Source: Rhodobacter sp. Har01 (lineage in GTDB: Bacteria; Pseudomonadota; Alphaproteobacteria; Rhodobacterales; Rhodobacteraceae). Taken from it: a stretch of 64,000 nucleotides of DNA. Numbering within the stretch: position 1 is the first letter of the stretch; each line of letters opens with the position of its first letter. Below the pieces are notes generated by a model. The model made no database searches. It worked only from the letters and a program-made list of their open reading frames with translations, and was not told the DNA's origin. Positions 9,376-21,238 of the stretch are shown one piece after another. The position numbers and the translations under genes are program-made. Location of the stretch: contig NZ_JAJCTD010000007.1 of assembly GCF_020564565.1 (NCBI RefSeq), forward strand, positions 46,814 to 110,813, written 5' to 3'.

Positions 9376-9729
9376 TCACGTCCATTTGTGGAAGATGAAG
9401 AAAGCGCCAAGCGCGATCAGGCCATAGCCGACAAGCTGGTTCCAGGTCAGTGGTTCCTTCAGGTAGAAATAGGAAAACACGGCAAAGACCGACAAGGTTA
9501 TGACCTCCTGGATGGTCTTCAGTTCAGCTGCGTTGAAGACCGCGTGACCGTAGCGGTTGGCCGGCACCATCAGGCAATACTCGAAGAAGGCGATGCCCCA
9601 GGAGACCAGAACGACCGTCGGCAGCGAGGTGGTCTTGAACTTGAGGTGGCCATACCAGGCGAAGGTCATGAAAACGTTCGATGCGATCAACAGGCCGATG
9701 GTCAGGGCGGCGATGGGAATCTGGGGCAT
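9376..9729 (-). CDS. DMT-family protein (DUF486), four membrane segments
   Basis: 117-aa membrane protein with four hydrophobic helices and a C-terminal EPLTWNQLVGYGLIALGAFFIFHKW segment (only part quoted families need: EPLTWNQLVG). Such DUF486 proteins resemble single EamA-type repeats of the drug/metabolite transporter superfamily and probably act as dimers. Function is unknown. It shares the intergenic region 9730-9906 with the divergent pccB. Confidence 0.82.
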   Translation of the reverse strand: MPQIPIAALTIGLLIASNVFMTFAWYGHLKFKTTSLPTVVLVSWGIAFFEYCLMVPANRYGHAVFNAAELKTIQEVITLSVFAVFSYFYLKEPLTWNQLVGYGLIALGAFFIFHKWT

Positions 9730-9785
9730 GGCTGTCTCCGGTCCGTTGCGGCCAGATAGCGCGGCGGCGGGCGGCGGGCGAGTGC

Positions 9786-9834
9786 TTTGCGGATTTGCAA
9801 TTCGCCAGGCCGCCTTGGTCGATGTTATGCAAAT
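9786..9834. promoter_or_regulatory. Candidate PccR sites upstream of pccB
   Basis: TTTGC at 9786-9790, TTTGCAA at 9794-9800 and ATGCAAAT at 9827-9834 lie within 121 bp of the pccB start; a further GCGCAAAT is near 9879. These resemble degenerate TTTGCAAA boxes like the perfect pair at pccR. The match is imperfect and the spacing differs, so this is a candidate only. Confidence 0.45.
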
Positions 9835-9906
9835 TTACGATCTTCCGCTTGTGGCGCTCCGTGCACCCGCTATGGTCGCGCAAATTTTCCGGGGGGAGAG
9901 CGACCC

Positions 9907-11439
9907 ATGAAAGATATCCTGGCCGAACTCGAGGCGCGGCGTGACCGGGCCCGGGCGGGCGGCGGCGAGCGGCGCGTCGAGGCGCAGCACAGCAAGGGCA
10001 AGCTGACCGCGCGCGAGCGGATCGAGCTCTTGCTGGACGAGGGGTCGTTCGAGGAATTCGACATGTTCGTCGCCCACCGCTGCGTGGACTTCGGCATGCA
10101 GGAAGACCGCCCCGCCGGCGACGGCGTGGTGACCGGCTGGGGCACCATCAACGGCCGCATGGTCTATGTCTTCAGCCAGGATTTCACCGTGTTCGGCGGG
10201 TCGCTGTCGGAAACCCACGCGCAGAAGATCTGCAAGATCATGGACATGGCGATGCAGAACGGCGCGCCGGTGATCGGGTTGAACGATTCGGGCGGGGCGC
10301 GCATCCAGGAAGGCGTGGCGTCGCTGGCCGGCTATGCCGAGGTGTTCCAGCGCAACATCATGGCGTCCGGCGTGGTGCCGCAGATCAGCGTGATCATGGG
10401 GCCTTGTGCGGGCGGGGCAGTCTATTCGCCCGCCATGACCGACTTCATCTTCATGGTGAAGGATTCCAGCTATATGTTCGTGACTGGCCCGGATGTGGTG
10501 AAGACGGTGACGAACGAGCATGTCACCGCCGAGGAACTGGGCGGGGCTTCGACGCATACGCGGAAGTCTTCGGTGGCCGATGGCGCGTTTGAAAACGACG
10601 TCGAGGCGCTGGCCGAGATCCGCCGGCTGTTCGACTTCCTGCCCTTGAACAACCGCGAAAAGGCGCCCGTCCGGCCGTTCTTCGATGATCCGCAGCGGGT
10701 GGAGCCCAGTCTGGACACGCTGATCCCGGACAACCCGAACCAGCCCTACGACATGAAGGAGCTGATCGCGAAGATCGCCGACGAGGGCGATTTCTTCGAG
10801 ATCCAGCGCGATTTCGCCGGCAACATCGTCACCGGCTTCATCCGCATCGAGGGCCAGACCACCGGCGTGGTGGCGAACCAGCCGATGGTGCTGGCGGGCT
10901 GCCTGGACATCGATTCCAGCCGCAAGGCGGCGCGGTTCGTGCGGTTCTGCGATGCCTTCGAGATCCCGATCCTGACGCTGGTGGACGTGCCGGGCTTCCT
11001 GCCCGGGACGAGCCAGGAATACGGCGGCGTCATCAAGCACGGCGCGAAGCTGCTGTTCGCCTATGGCGAGGCGACGGTGCCGAAGGTGACGGTGATCACC
11101 CGCAAGGCCTATGGCGGGGCCTATGACGTGATGGCGTCCAAGCACCTGCGCGGCGATTTCAACTATGCCTGGCCCACGGCGGAAATCGCGGTGATGGGGG
11201 CAAAGGGCGCGGTCGAGATCCTATATCGCAGCGAATTGGGCGACCGCGACAAGATCGCCGCGCGCACCAAGGACTATGAGGACCGCTTCGCCAACCCCTT
11301 CGTGGCGGCCGAAAAGGGCTTCATCGACGAGGTGATCCGGCCGCATTCGACCCGCCGCCGGGTGGCGCGGGCGTTCGCCAGCTTGCGCGGCAAACGGGTT
11401 GAGAACCCTTGGAAAAAGCACGACAACATTCCGCTCTGA
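9907..11439 (+). CDS. pccB: propionyl-CoA carboxylase, beta (carboxyltransferase) subunit
   Basis: Carboxyltransferase transferring CO2 from biotin to propionyl-CoA to give (S)-methylmalonyl-CoA, 510 aa, the normal family length. The N-terminal crotonase-like half has the acyl-CoA oxyanion motif [13 protein letters not shown] and [12 protein letters not shown]. The C-terminal half has [16 protein letters not shown] and the second GG pocket [10 protein letters not shown]. The ATG at 9907 follows GGGGGAGAG. It partners with PccA at 14078; several small secreted-protein genes intervene. Confidence 0.97.
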   Translation: MKDILAELEARRDRARAGGGERRVEAQHSKGKLTARERIELLLDEGSFEEFDMFVAHRCVDFGMQEDRPAGDGVVTGWGTINGRMVYVFSQDFTVFGGSLSETHAQKICKIMDMAMQNGAPVIGLNDSGGARIQEGVASLAGYAEVFQRNIMASGVVPQISVIMGPCAGGAVYSPAMTDFIFMVKDSSYMFVTGPDVVKTVTNEHVTAEELGGASTHTRKSSVADGAFENDVEALAEIRRLFDFLPLNNREKAPVRPFFDDPQRVEPSLDTLIPDNPNQPYDMKELIAKIADEGDFFEIQRDFAGNIVTGFIRIEGQTTGVVANQPMVLAGCLDIDSSRKAARFVRFCDAFEIPILTLVDVPGFLPGTSQEYGGVIKHGAKLLFAYGEATVPKVTVITRKAYGGAYDVMASKHLRGDFNYAWPTAEIAVMGAKGAVEILYRSELGDRDKIAARTKDYEDRFANPFVAAEKGFIDEVIRPHSTRRRVARAFASLRGKRVENPWKKHDNIPL

Positions 11440-11446
11440 GGCCCCG

Positions 11447-11857
11447 ATGCCCGCTCTTCGCCGCCTGACTGCTGCCCTTGCCGCCGGCCTGCTGCTGGCG
11501 GCCGGCGCTTGCGACCAGGGCGCACCCGCGGCGGGCGAGACGGTCAAGGTGCCCTCGGGGCGCGTAGTGCAGGTGCTGGACGTGATCACCGACACCCGCG
11601 GCACCAACGGCGCGGCGGCCCGGTTCCGCTTTGTCGTGCCCGACCTGAAGGCCAGTGAGGACTGGTCGGCCGACATGCAGGCATTGTGCGACAGCTATGC
11701 ACTGCCGCTGACCAAGGGCATGGTGCCCGCCCCGCAGCAGATCGTCATTGCCCTTGCCGACCGCGCAGTGCCCTTCGGCGAGGCGGCGCCCGAAGCGGTG
11801 CAGTTCTTCGAATCCTATGCCATCCAGAGCGGGTCCTGCATTTGGGAGATGTTCTGA
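11447..11857 (+). CDS. Small exported (probable lipo-) protein, possibly DUF6497
   Basis: 136 aa starting 7 bp after pccB. The N-terminus is a signal peptide ending in LLAAGAC, a plausible lipobox with Cys at 22. The remainder is a compact domain with two later cysteines (near residues 82 and 132) that could pair in the periplasm. It resembles a small-protein family restricted to Rhodobacteraceae; the DUF number is from memory and unsure. The position inside the pcc cluster suggests co-transcription with pccB, not a catalytic role. Confidence 0.75.
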   Translation: MPALRRLTAALAAGLLLAAGACDQGAPAAGETVKVPSGRVVQVLDVITDTRGTNGAAARFRFVVPDLKASEDWSADMQALCDSYALPLTKGMVPAPQQIVIALADRAVPFGEAAPEAVQFFESYAIQSGSCIWEMF

Positions 11858-12068
11858 AGATGGCACTACATCTTGTTGAATCGGTGGGGATTTGTGGCCT
11901 TCCTGATGTAAGCGAGTCACAGCTTGGCACATTGGCCGGGCCAGAATGTCCTTTGGACCCGGATTGGGCTAAGGTTGCCGCAGGCCGTGCCCAAGCGGCC
12001 GTTACCTCGCAGCGGGGTTGTGCGGGTATGTCGCCCGCCCTGACCCCCAAGAAAGAAGGAAGTAGAGC

Positions 12069-12209
12069 ATGTCGAGCATCACCCGTATCGTTCTTGCCCT
12101 GGCCCTGGCCGGCTTCGCAGCCGCTTGCGCCCCGAAGGCCGAAGAGGAAGTCGTCTACGTCGACGAACCCGTCACGGTCGAACCGACCTACACCGGCAAG
12201 TACAAGTAA
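12069..12209 (+). CDS. 46-aa lipoprotein ending in TYTGKYK (copy 1)
   Basis: Short gene with GAAGGAAG 6 bp before the ATG. A signal peptide with lipobox GFAAAC leaves a mature peptide of only 27 residues, acidic in the middle (KAEEEVVYVDEP) and ending VEPTYTGKYK. A strong terminator follows at once. The same ten C-terminal residues occur in the next gene. Function unknown; inferred to be a small outer- or inner-membrane anchored peptide. Confidence 0.8.
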   Translation: MSSITRIVLALALAGFAAACAPKAEEEVVYVDEPVTVEPTYTGKYK

Positions 12210-12214
12210 GCTTC

Positions 12215-12260
12215 GGGGGCGGGCCAATTGGGCCGCAACGGCCCGGCCCGCCCTTCTTCT
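12215..12260 (+). terminator. Rho-independent terminator after lipoprotein copy 1
   Basis: Nested perfect stems: outer GGGCGGGCC (12217-12225) with GGCCCGCCC (12245-12253), inner GGGCC (12230-12234) with GGCCC (12240-12244), followed by TTCTTCT. Confidence 0.85.
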
Positions 12261-12368
12261 GTGCGGCACGCCGCGAAAAGCCGCCGCCCTCTCCGCATAC
12301 CTGTTTGCGTCCGGTGCCTTGCCCCCCTATGGTGGCCGCGCATCCGATGATTCAGACTGGAGGTTGAC

Positions 12369-12494
12369 ATGCGGACCACTGCCCTTATCGCCATGCTGGC
12401 GCTTGCCACTGTTGCGGCCTGCTCGAAGCCCGCTCCGGCCCCCGAGCCTGAGCCGATCAGCGTCGAGCCGACCTACACCGGCAAATACAAGTAA
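12369..12494 (+). CDS. 41-aa lipoprotein ending in TYTGKYK (copy 2)
   Basis: ATG at 12369 with GGAGGT upstream. The signal peptide ends with lipobox ATVAAC (Cys 19), then a proline-rich linker (PAPAPEPEP) and the same VEPTYTGKYK end as the gene at 12069. The mature part is 23 residues. The pair looks like a tandem duplication that diverged in the linker but kept the tail, implying selection on the tail. It has its own downstream hairpin. Confidence 0.78.
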   Translation: MRTTALIAMLALATVAACSKPAPAPEPEPISVEPTYTGKYK

Positions 12495-12505
12495 CCAGCG
12501 TCAGC

Positions 12506-12530
12506 GGTCCGGCCGGTCCCCGGCCGGACC
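12506..12530 (+). terminator. Hairpin after lipoprotein copy 2
   Basis: 11-bp perfect stem GGTCCGGCCGG/CCGGCCGGACC with a 3-nt loop, 11 bp after the stop codon. No T-run follows, so termination strength is uncertain. Confidence 0.65.
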
Positions 12531-12653
12531 CGCACGCGGCGGTTGTGTCACGCTCTGGCGACAGTCCGCGTCCCTTCGTGCTCTAGAGGTTGAGTTGTGC
12601 CTCGGACGCGCCTACAACCATCTTGCAGAGACCGGTCTCGCAAGGAGGAACCA

Positions 12654-12965
12654 ATGCGTATCTCGGCTTACCTGGCCCTCGGGGTCGTCACCGCTGCGGT
12701 TCTTGCAGCTTGTGCGCCCAAGGCACCGCCGCCCATCATGCCCGAACCCGTCTACGACAAGTATGGCAATGCCATTGTCACGGGCCAGTGCCGTGATGGT
12801 CGGCAGACCTATGCCAGGGACAGTGCCTACAACAACCTGCCGATCTGCGAAGACAGCTGCGAGCCGGGCTACACCACCACGGCGGCCTACGATCAGTGCG
12901 TCCCGATCGAACGTGGCGACGATCAGCCCCGCAATCCGCAATCGCCGATCGCCGGTCAGGGCTGA
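12654..12965 (+). CDS. Cysteine-rich lipoprotein, 103 aa
   Basis: ATG at 12654 preceded by AAGGAGG. Lipobox VLAAC (Cys 20), a proline-rich linker, then a region with four cysteines (GQCRDGR, ICEDSCEPGY, YDQCVP) that probably form two disulfides in the periplasm. An open frame extends upstream to 12597 but lacks a ribosome site. Third lipoprotein in a row within the pcc cluster. Family not recognised. Confidence 0.8.
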   Translation: MRISAYLALGVVTAAVLAACAPKAPPPIMPEPVYDKYGNAIVTGQCRDGRQTYARDSAYNNLPICEDSCEPGYTTTAAYDQCVPIERGDDQPRNPQSPIAGQG

Positions 12966-13007
12966 CCCGAGCCTTAGCCGGGCCGCCGCCGCTGCGGGGG
13001 CCCGGCC

Positions 13008-13403
13008 ATGCTGAAGCATCGCGGCTTTCCCGGCCGGTTGCCGGGCACGGATTTCCAGTTCACCATCCGGCGGGCCAACCAGAAGGAAGGCCCGACACGG
13101 ATAATTCGGCGTGAGCGGTTCAAGGACCGCAAGCATGCCGACCGCTTGGCCGACCAGGCCTTCATGTCCGCCCTGTGGTCACATTTCGGCGATGAACCGT
13201 TCGAACGCGGCAACCTGGACGCCGGTCGCCTGTCCTGGCTGATCGGGCGCGAGGTGGTGCCGGCCGAAGACCCCTTCGATCCCTGTTCCTACGAGGCGCT
13301 CCTGCGCATCGACCTGGCGCGTGCACAGGCGTCCTTCCCCGAGGTCTTCGCGCCGGACGCACCCGTCCCGGATTGGGCCGACGACGAGGACGACCCGGCA
13401 TGA
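13008..13403 (+). CDS. Hypothetical cytoplasmic protein, 131 aa
   Basis: No signal peptide. The N-terminal 45 residues are strongly basic (RRANQKEGPTRIIRRERFKD) and the C-terminal 30 are acidic and Asp/Pro-rich (DAPVPDWADDEDDPA). Codon use is like its neighbours and no similarly convincing frame competes, so it is probably real. A perfect hairpin terminator lies 165 bp downstream. Not recognised; function unknown. Confidence 0.65.
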   Translation: MLKHRGFPGRLPGTDFQFTIRRANQKEGPTRIIRRERFKDRKHADRLADQAFMSALWSHFGDEPFERGNLDAGRLSWLIGREVVPAEDPFDPCSYEALLRIDLARAQASFPEVFAPDAPVPDWADDEDDPA

Positions 13404-13567
13404 TTCCGCGCAAGCATTTGACATTCCGGCATGTTCTTGCGCAACCAAGGGGTGAGCCCCACTTCGCGTTTGCGTCGACTCGGCGGTCTCGACACTCTGG
13501 TCCTGCGGGTTCAGGCCGGCCCTGGCCTACCCCGTTCAGTCAAGCTTGTTGCCTTTCCCCTTCCCTT
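13404..13567. other. Intergenic stretch with inverted repeat
   Basis: Part of a 325-bp gene-free stretch (13404-13728). It holds GCGCAAG at 13408-13414 and CTTGCGC at 13436-13442, a 7-bp inverted repeat with a 21-nt centre that includes TTGACA (13418-13423). It could be a promoter with flanking operator arms, or a hairpin. No coding potential is seen. Confidence 0.4.
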
Positions 13568-13604
13568 CGGTCCGGCCCTCCCCAGGCCGGACCGAGCTTT
13601 GTTT
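13568..13604 (+). terminator. Rho-independent terminator
   Basis: 10-bp perfect stem CGGTCCGGCC (13568-13577) / GGCCGGACCG (13585-13594) with a 7-nt loop, followed by AGCTTTGTTT. It probably ends transcripts from the 13008 gene. Confidence 0.8.
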
Positions 13605-13728
13605 GCCGCAGCCGTGCGCCGGGGCAGACCGGGGCCGCCCACCGGCCGGGGCGCGAAAACCGCTTCCTTTCCGGTTGGTTTGCGCTAGAATCCAACGCAA
13701 TAACAACCAACAAACGAGGCAGTCTTCC

Positions 13729-13947
13729 ATGCGCAAGTCGCTTATCCTTTTCGTCCTTTTCACCGCTCCGCTTGCCGGCTGCATGCAGGACCCGGCGTCC
13801 CGCGGCCTTGCTGGCGCAACGGCCGGCGTGGTCTTGGCCGACGCGACCGACAGCAACGTGCTTACCGGCGCGATCATCGGCGGTCTGGCCGGTGCGGCCT
13901 CCTGCGGCATCGAACTGGGCCTGCCGCCCTGCCAGCCGCGCTACTGA
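13729..13947 (+). CDS. Glycine-zipper lipoprotein, 72 aa
   Basis: Signal peptide with lipobox PLAGC (Cys 18). The mature part carries small-residue repeats (GLAGATAGVVLADATD, GAIIGGLAGAASCGIELG) typical of glycine-zipper outer-membrane lipoproteins, and two later cysteines. ATG at 13729 after an AT-rich leader with an AACAACCAACAAACGAGG stretch. Probably an envelope protein. Fourth small lipoprotein of the pcc cluster, just before pccA. Confidence 0.8.
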   Translation: MRKSLILFVLFTAPLAGCMQDPASRGLAGATAGVVLADATDSNVLTGAIIGGLAGAASCGIELGLPPCQPRY

Positions 13948-13954
13948 TCTAGGC

Positions 13955-14032
13955 CCCGCCTTCGGGCGGGAGACATCTGAAATCCACGGGGTCGCCCGGG
14001 CCAACCGCCCGGCCGGCCCCGTCTTGCATTTT
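13955..14032 (+). terminator. Two consecutive hairpins between lipoprotein and pccA
   Basis: First, CCCGCC-TTCG-GGCGGG (13955-13970), a UUCG-type tetraloop stem. Second, nested stems CGGGG/CCCCG (13987-13991, 14017-14021) and CCGGGC/GCCCGG (13996-14001, 14007-14012) followed by TCTTGCATTTT, a terminator form. This suggests pccA has its own promoter, or that read-through is limited. Confidence 0.7.
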
Positions 14033-14077
14033 CGCCCGCCGCATGACTTGCGGCCCCGGGCCGACTGAGGGGGAACC

Positions 14078-16081
<2,004 letters not shown>

Positions 16082-16133
16082 CCGCCACTGCTGCGACGGG
16101 CCGCTGCCGGACCAGGGGGCAGAACGGGGGGCG

Positions 16134-16595
16134 CTACCGCCCCGCCGGATACTTCTCCAGCGCCTCCGAGCGGGCGATGGGCATCTTGTCGATCGAGTTG
16201 ATGACCTCTCGCCCGTCCCAAGGTAGGGGCTTGCGGAGGGCGGATTTCCAGTCCTTGTCCATCAGCACCAGGGAAAACCCGCGCGGCCGCAGCTTGCGGC
16301 GCAACTCGGACGGGGCGGCGGGATCGGTGTCGGTGATCAGGATCACGTCACGGGCCTGAAGCTGGGGGTAGTAGCGGGCCAGAAGCTCCATCTGGCGGAT
16401 GAAGGCAGGGTCGTTCGGGCTGTCGGCAAAGACGATGACCGGGCGGCGCAGATAGACGAGTTCGGCCTCCACCACCTCGGACGAGGGGACGGGGGCGAAC
16501 GGGTTCGCCTCGCCCGGGGCGGCGGTCTGGGCGTGAACGGCAAGCGGCGCGAGGGCCGCGAGGAACAGGACGGAACGGCGGTCAAGGCGGATCAT
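16134..16595 (-). CDS. DUF4174-type exported protein
   Basis: 153 aa from ATG 16595 (an alternative ATG at 16601 adds two residues). The N-terminus IRLDRRSVLFLAALAPLAVHAQ is a signal peptide. The mature domain has VFADSPNDPAFIRQMELLARY and SLVLMDKDWKSALRKPLPWDGREVINSIDKMPIAR, a thioredoxin-like fold pattern known as DUF4174 (only fragments shown). Function unknown. It is on the opposite strand between pccA and mcmA, and its promoter region overlaps that of mcmA. Confidence 0.8.
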   Translation of the reverse strand: MIRLDRRSVLFLAALAPLAVHAQTAAPGEANPFAPVPSSEVVEAELVYLRRPVIVFADSPNDPAFIRQMELLARYYPQLQARDVILITDTDPAAPSELRRKLRPRGFSLVLMDKDWKSALRKPLPWDGREVINSIDKMPIARSEALEKYPAGR

Positions 16596-16675
16596 GCCCA
16601 TGGATATAGGGCAGGCTGCGGAAAACCCCAAGCGGCGCGGACGCGGTTCGCGGCGGCACAGGAACGGAGAGACGA

Positions 16676-18802
16676 ATGGCGGACGTGAAGGCATGGGAGG
16701 CATTGGCCTCGAAGGAACTGAAGGGCGCAAGCCCGTCAACCCTGGACTGGCAGACGCTGGAAGGCATCACCGTCAAGCCGCTGTACACGGCGGAGGATGT
16801 GGCGGGCCTGCCGCAGATGGGCGAATTGCCGGGCGTGGCGCCGTTCACCCGCGGGGTGCGGGCCACGATGTATGCCGGGCGGCCCTGGACCATTCGCCAG
16901 TACGCGGGGTTTTCCACCGCCGAGGAATCGAATTCCTTCTATCGCAAGGCGCTGCTGGCCGGGCAGCAGGGCGTGTCGGTCGCCTTCGACCTGGCCACCC
17001 ACCGCGGCTATGACAGCGACCACCCGCGTGTGGTGGGCGATGTCGGCAAGGCCGGCGTGGCGATCGACAGCGTCGAAGACATGAAGGTGCTGTTCGACGG
17101 CATCCCCTTGGAAAAGATCAGCGTTTCCATGACGATGAACGGCGCGGTGATCCCGATCCTGGCGAATTTCATCGTGACGGGCGAGGAACAGGGTGTGCCG
17201 CGGGCCGACCTGTCGGGGACCATCCAGAACGACATCCTCAAGGAGTTCATGGTCCGCAACACCTACATCTACCCGCCCGAGCCTTCGATGCGGATCATCG
17301 CGGACATCATCGAATACACCTCGGCCGAAATGCCCAAGTTCAACTCGATCTCGATTTCCGGCTACCACATGCAGGAAGCCGGCGCGAACCTGGTGCAGGA
17401 GCTGGCCTATACGCTGGCGGACGGGCGGGAATACGTCCGCGCCGCCATCGCCCGCGGCATGAACGTCGATGATTTCGCCGGGCGGCTGTCGTTCTTCTTC
17501 GCCATCGGCATGAATTTCTTCATGGAGGCGGCCAAGCTGCGGGCGGCGCGGATGCTGTGGCACCGCATCATGACCGACTTCGGCGCCAAGAAATCCGGCA
17601 GCCTGATGCTGCGCACCCATTGCCAGACCAGCGGCGTCAGCCTGCAGGAGGCTGACCCCTACAACAACGTCATCCGCACCGCCTATGAGGCGATGGCGGC
17701 GGCGCTGGGCGGCACGCAGTCCCTGCACACCAACGCCTTGGATGAAGCGATCGCGCTGCCGACCGAATTCAGCGCCCGGATCGCCCGCAACACCCAGCTG
17801 ATCCTGCAAGAGGAAACCGGCATCACCCATGTCGTCGATCCTCTGGCCGGCAGCTACTACGTGGAAAGCCTGACCAGCGAACTGGCCGAGAAGGCCTGGG
17901 CGCTGATCGAGGAGGTCGAGGCGATGGGCGGCATGACCAAGGCGGTGGCCTCGGGCATGCCCAAGCTGCGCATCGAGGAAACCGCCGCGCGGCGGCAGGC
18001 GATGATCGACCGCGGCGAAGAGGTGATCGTCGGCGTCAACAAGTACCGCAAGGCCAGCGAGGATGCGATCGACATCCTGGACATCGACAACGTCGCGGTG
18101 CGCGAGGCCCAGGTGGCGCGGCTGAAGCTGACGCGGGCAGCGCGCAACGATGCGGCTTGCGCGGCGGCGCTGGCCGAACTGACCCGGCGCGCCGCGGAGG
18201 GTGGCAATCTTCTGGAGGCGGCGGTCGATGCCGCGCGGGCACGGGCAACGGTGGGGGAGATCAGCGACGCGATGGAAAAGGTGTTCGGCCGCCATCGGGC
18301 GGAAGTGAAGACCCTCGCCGGTGTCTATGGTGCGGCCTATGAGGGCGACCAGGGCTTTGCCCAGATCCAGCAGGACGTGGAAAGCTTCGCCGAGGCCGAA
18401 GGGCGGCGGCCGCGGATGCTGGTGGTGAAGATGGGGCAGGACGGGCATGACCGCGGCGCCAAGGTCATCGCCACCGCCTTTGCCGACATCGGCTTTGACG
18501 TCGATGTGGGGCCCTTGTTCCAGACCCCGGAAGAGGCCGCGCAGGACGCGGTGGACAATGACGTGCACGTCGTCGGCATCTCCAGCCAGGCGGCGGGGCA
18601 CAAGACGCTGGCGCCCAAGCTGATTCAGGCGCTGCGCGACAAGGGCGCCGGCGACATTCTGGTGATCTGCGGCGGCGTCATTCCGCAGCAGGACTATGAG
18701 TTCCTGAAAGGGGCCGGTGTGAAGGCGATCTTCGGGCCGGGAACCAACATCCCCGCGGCCGCAAAGGAAATCCTTGATCTGATCCGCGCCGCAAGGGGCT
18801 GA
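16676..18802 (+). CDS. mcmA: methylmalonyl-CoA mutase (adenosylcobalamin-dependent)
   Basis: Converts (R)-methylmalonyl-CoA to succinyl-CoA, 708 aa, the length of the single-chain catalytic subunit. The N-terminal TIM barrel carries the substrate region [17 protein letters not shown] near residue 70. The C-terminal B12 domain has DGHDRGAK near residue 590, whose His is the lower cobalt ligand, plus the downstream GGVIP loop. The ATG at 16676 follows GGAGAG. Methylmalonyl-CoA epimerase is not in the window. Final step of the pcc cluster, linking propionate, odd-chain lipids and the ethylmalonyl-CoA pathway to the TCA cycle. Confidence 0.97.
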   Translation: MADVKAWEALASKELKGASPSTLDWQTLEGITVKPLYTAEDVAGLPQMGELPGVAPFTRGVRATMYAGRPWTIRQYAGFSTAEESNSFYRKALLAGQQGVSVAFDLATHRGYDSDHPRVVGDVGKAGVAIDSVEDMKVLFDGIPLEKISVSMTMNGAVIPILANFIVTGEEQGVPRADLSGTIQNDILKEFMVRNTYIYPPEPSMRIIADIIEYTSAEMPKFNSISISGYHMQEAGANLVQELAYTLADGREYVRAAIARGMNVDDFAGRLSFFFAIGMNFFMEAAKLRAARMLWHRIMTDFGAKKSGSLMLRTHCQTSGVSLQEADPYNNVIRTAYEAMAAALGGTQSLHTNALDEAIALPTEFSARIARNTQLILQEETGITHVVDPLAGSYYVESLTSELAEKAWALIEEVEAMGGMTKAVASGMPKLRIEETAARRQAMIDRGEEVIVGVNKYRKASEDAIDILDIDNVAVREAQVARLKLTRAARNDAACAAALAELTRRAAEGGNLLEAAVDAARARATVGEISDAMEKVFGRHRAEVKTLAGVYGAAYEGDQGFAQIQQDVESFAEAEGRRPRMLVVKMGQDGHDRGAKVIATAFADIGFDVDVGPLFQTPEEAAQDAVDNDVHVVGISSQAAGHKTLAPKLIQALRDKGAGDILVICGGVIPQQDYEFLKGAGVKAIFGPGTNIPAAAKEILDLIRAARG

Positions 18803-18810
18803 GGATCGGG

Positions 18811-18844
18811 CTGGTCGCGCCGGCGCAATCGCCAGGGCGACCAA
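18811..18844 (+). terminator. Hairpin after mcmA
   Basis: Stem GGTCGC (18813-18818) / GCGACC (18837-18842) with an inner stem GGCG/CGCC (18822-18825, 18830-18833), 11 bp past the stop codon. No T-run. Confidence 0.55.
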
Positions 18845-19047
18845 CCCGGACTCATCCTTGCCGGACCCGCATACCGTTCCTTCCGCGGTCCAGAGACCGC
18901 GCCGCCCCGAGACGTCGGCGACGGTGTTTCGGCTTGACCGATCCTGCCTGGCCCCCGTCGCAGTGGTCTGGCCAAGGGAATACGCGTTTGCCGATGGGAT
19001 CAAACGGCAGGGCGGGGGCAAGCAGTTTGACTTCGGTCCATGCTATA

Positions 19048-19989
<942 letters not shown>

Positions 19990-20278
19990 GCCAGGGGCAA
20001 CGGCAGCGACAGCGGCAGGGGCATGCCCGGACGTTCGGCCGGTTCGGACCAGAACGGCTTGATCACGAACAAGGCTCGACGCCCTCGGCCAGCCCCGGCT
20101 CAGCCCCTTGACCTTCAGCGCCATGCCCGATCCCTCTTGCCCGTGGTGCAGTTCGCCGCTCGGCAACGGCGCGCCGCCACGGGCCGGGGCGGCGAGGGCG
20201 TGGCTGGAGGCGCCATGGGCGGTCGTCAGCCAGCCCGCCGGACAAAGCCGCGCAGGACGGGGACGGCGTGGCGCGGGG

Positions 20279-21238
20279 TCATCGACGGGCCTCGAAGGCG
20301 GCGGGGTTGACGGTGCGGACGGGGCGGCCACCCGCCAACAGAGTGGCGATGTCGTCCAGGATCATGTGGCCCATGCGCTTCAGCGCCCCGGAGGTATCGC
20401 CCCCGGCATGCGGCGAGAAGATCACCTTCGGACTGGCAAAGATCGGATGGCTGCGGTCGGGCGGTTCCACCGTGTAGGCGTCGATGGCAGCGCCGGACAG
20501 GTGGCCGGCGGTCAGCGCGGCGTGCAGGGCGTCCAGATCCAGCACCTCGCCCCGAGCCAGGTTCAGGATCGTGGCGCCCGGCTTCATCCGCGCCAGTTCG
20601 GCAGTGCCGATCAGGCCGGCGGTCGAGGGGCCTCCGAAGACATGCAGGCTGACGTGGTCCGACTGCGCCAGCAGGTCGGGCATCGGCAAGAGGGGCACGC
20701 CCATCGCGGCGGCCTGAGCGGGGTCGGCGAAAGGGTCGCAGGCGAGAACGCGCAGCCCCAGTGCGGCGGCTTTTGCGGCCAGGGTGCTGCCGATGACGCC
20801 GAAGCCGATGATGCCCAGGGTGGCGCCTTCGACCTCGCGGCCGATGCGGCGGTCCCAGCCGCCCTGGGTGATCGTACTGTGCCCCGCGATCAGGTTGCGT
20901 GACAGCGCGAAGATCTGTGCCAGCGCCAGTTCGGCCACGGCGACCGCATTGGCGCCGGGGGTGTTGGTGACCGGCACATTGCGCGCAGTGCAGGCGTCAA
21001 GGTCGATGGTATCGAGGCCGACGCCGTGTTTCAGTACGCCGCGCAAGCGGGGGGCAGCCGCCAGGGTCGCAGTGGTAACTGCGGGCAGCCCGGCCACCAG
21101 GAATTCGGTTTTCATCAGGTGGGCGGAAAGGTCGTCTGCGGTGCAGCGGATCAGCGTCCAACCCAGCCCGGCCAGCCTGTCGGGCAGATCGCCGGCGCGG
21201 CCAAAGGCGGGCGAGGTGGTAACCAGCGTGACGCTCAT
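20279..21238 (-). CDS. D-isomer-specific 2-hydroxyacid dehydrogenase
   Basis: NAD(P)-dependent oxidoreductase, 319 aa. Rossmann motif TLGIIGFGVIGSTLAAKA near residue 140. Catalytic triad: Arg in NLARGEVLD, Glu in YTVEPPD, His in FSPHAGGD. Of the phosphoglycerate-dehydrogenase subgroup but lacks an ACT regulatory domain, so probably catabolic. The ATG overlaps the stop of the upstream DHDPS-like gene by 4 bp, so the two are one operon. The 289 bp between its stop and kdgD carry no gene. Substrate unknown; a sugar-acid derivative fits the context. Confidence 0.88.
   Translation of the reverse strand: MSVTLVTTSPAFGRAGDLPDRLAGLGWTLIRCTADDLSAHLMKTEFLVAGLPAVTTATLAAAPRLRGVLKHGVGLDTIDLDACTARNVPVTNTPGANAVAVAELALAQIFALSRNLIAGHSTITQGGWDRRIGREVEGATLGIIGFGVIGSTLAAKAAALGLRVLACDPFADPAQAAAMGVPLLPMPDLLAQSDHVSLHVFGGPSTAGLIGTAELARMKPGATILNLARGEVLDLDALHAALTAGHLSGAAIDAYTVEPPDRSHPIFASPKVIFSPHAGGDTSGALKRMGHMILDDIATLLAGGRPVRTVNPAAFEARR

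Noticed and set aside
16602..16675. PccR box or cobalamin riboswitch upstream of mcmA
   Set aside because: No TTTGCAAA-like pair and no B12-box or long structured leader in the 74 bp available.
16736..19021. 761-codon open frame antisense to mcmA
   Set aside because: It mirrors mcmA, a clear gene with every family motif. The long antisense frame is a by-product of high GC content and has no domain or ribosome site.
19990..20278. Possible gene between kdgD and the 2-hydroxyacid dehydrogenase
   Set aside because: Short frames on both strands lack ribosome sites and domains; treated as a convergent intergenic region.
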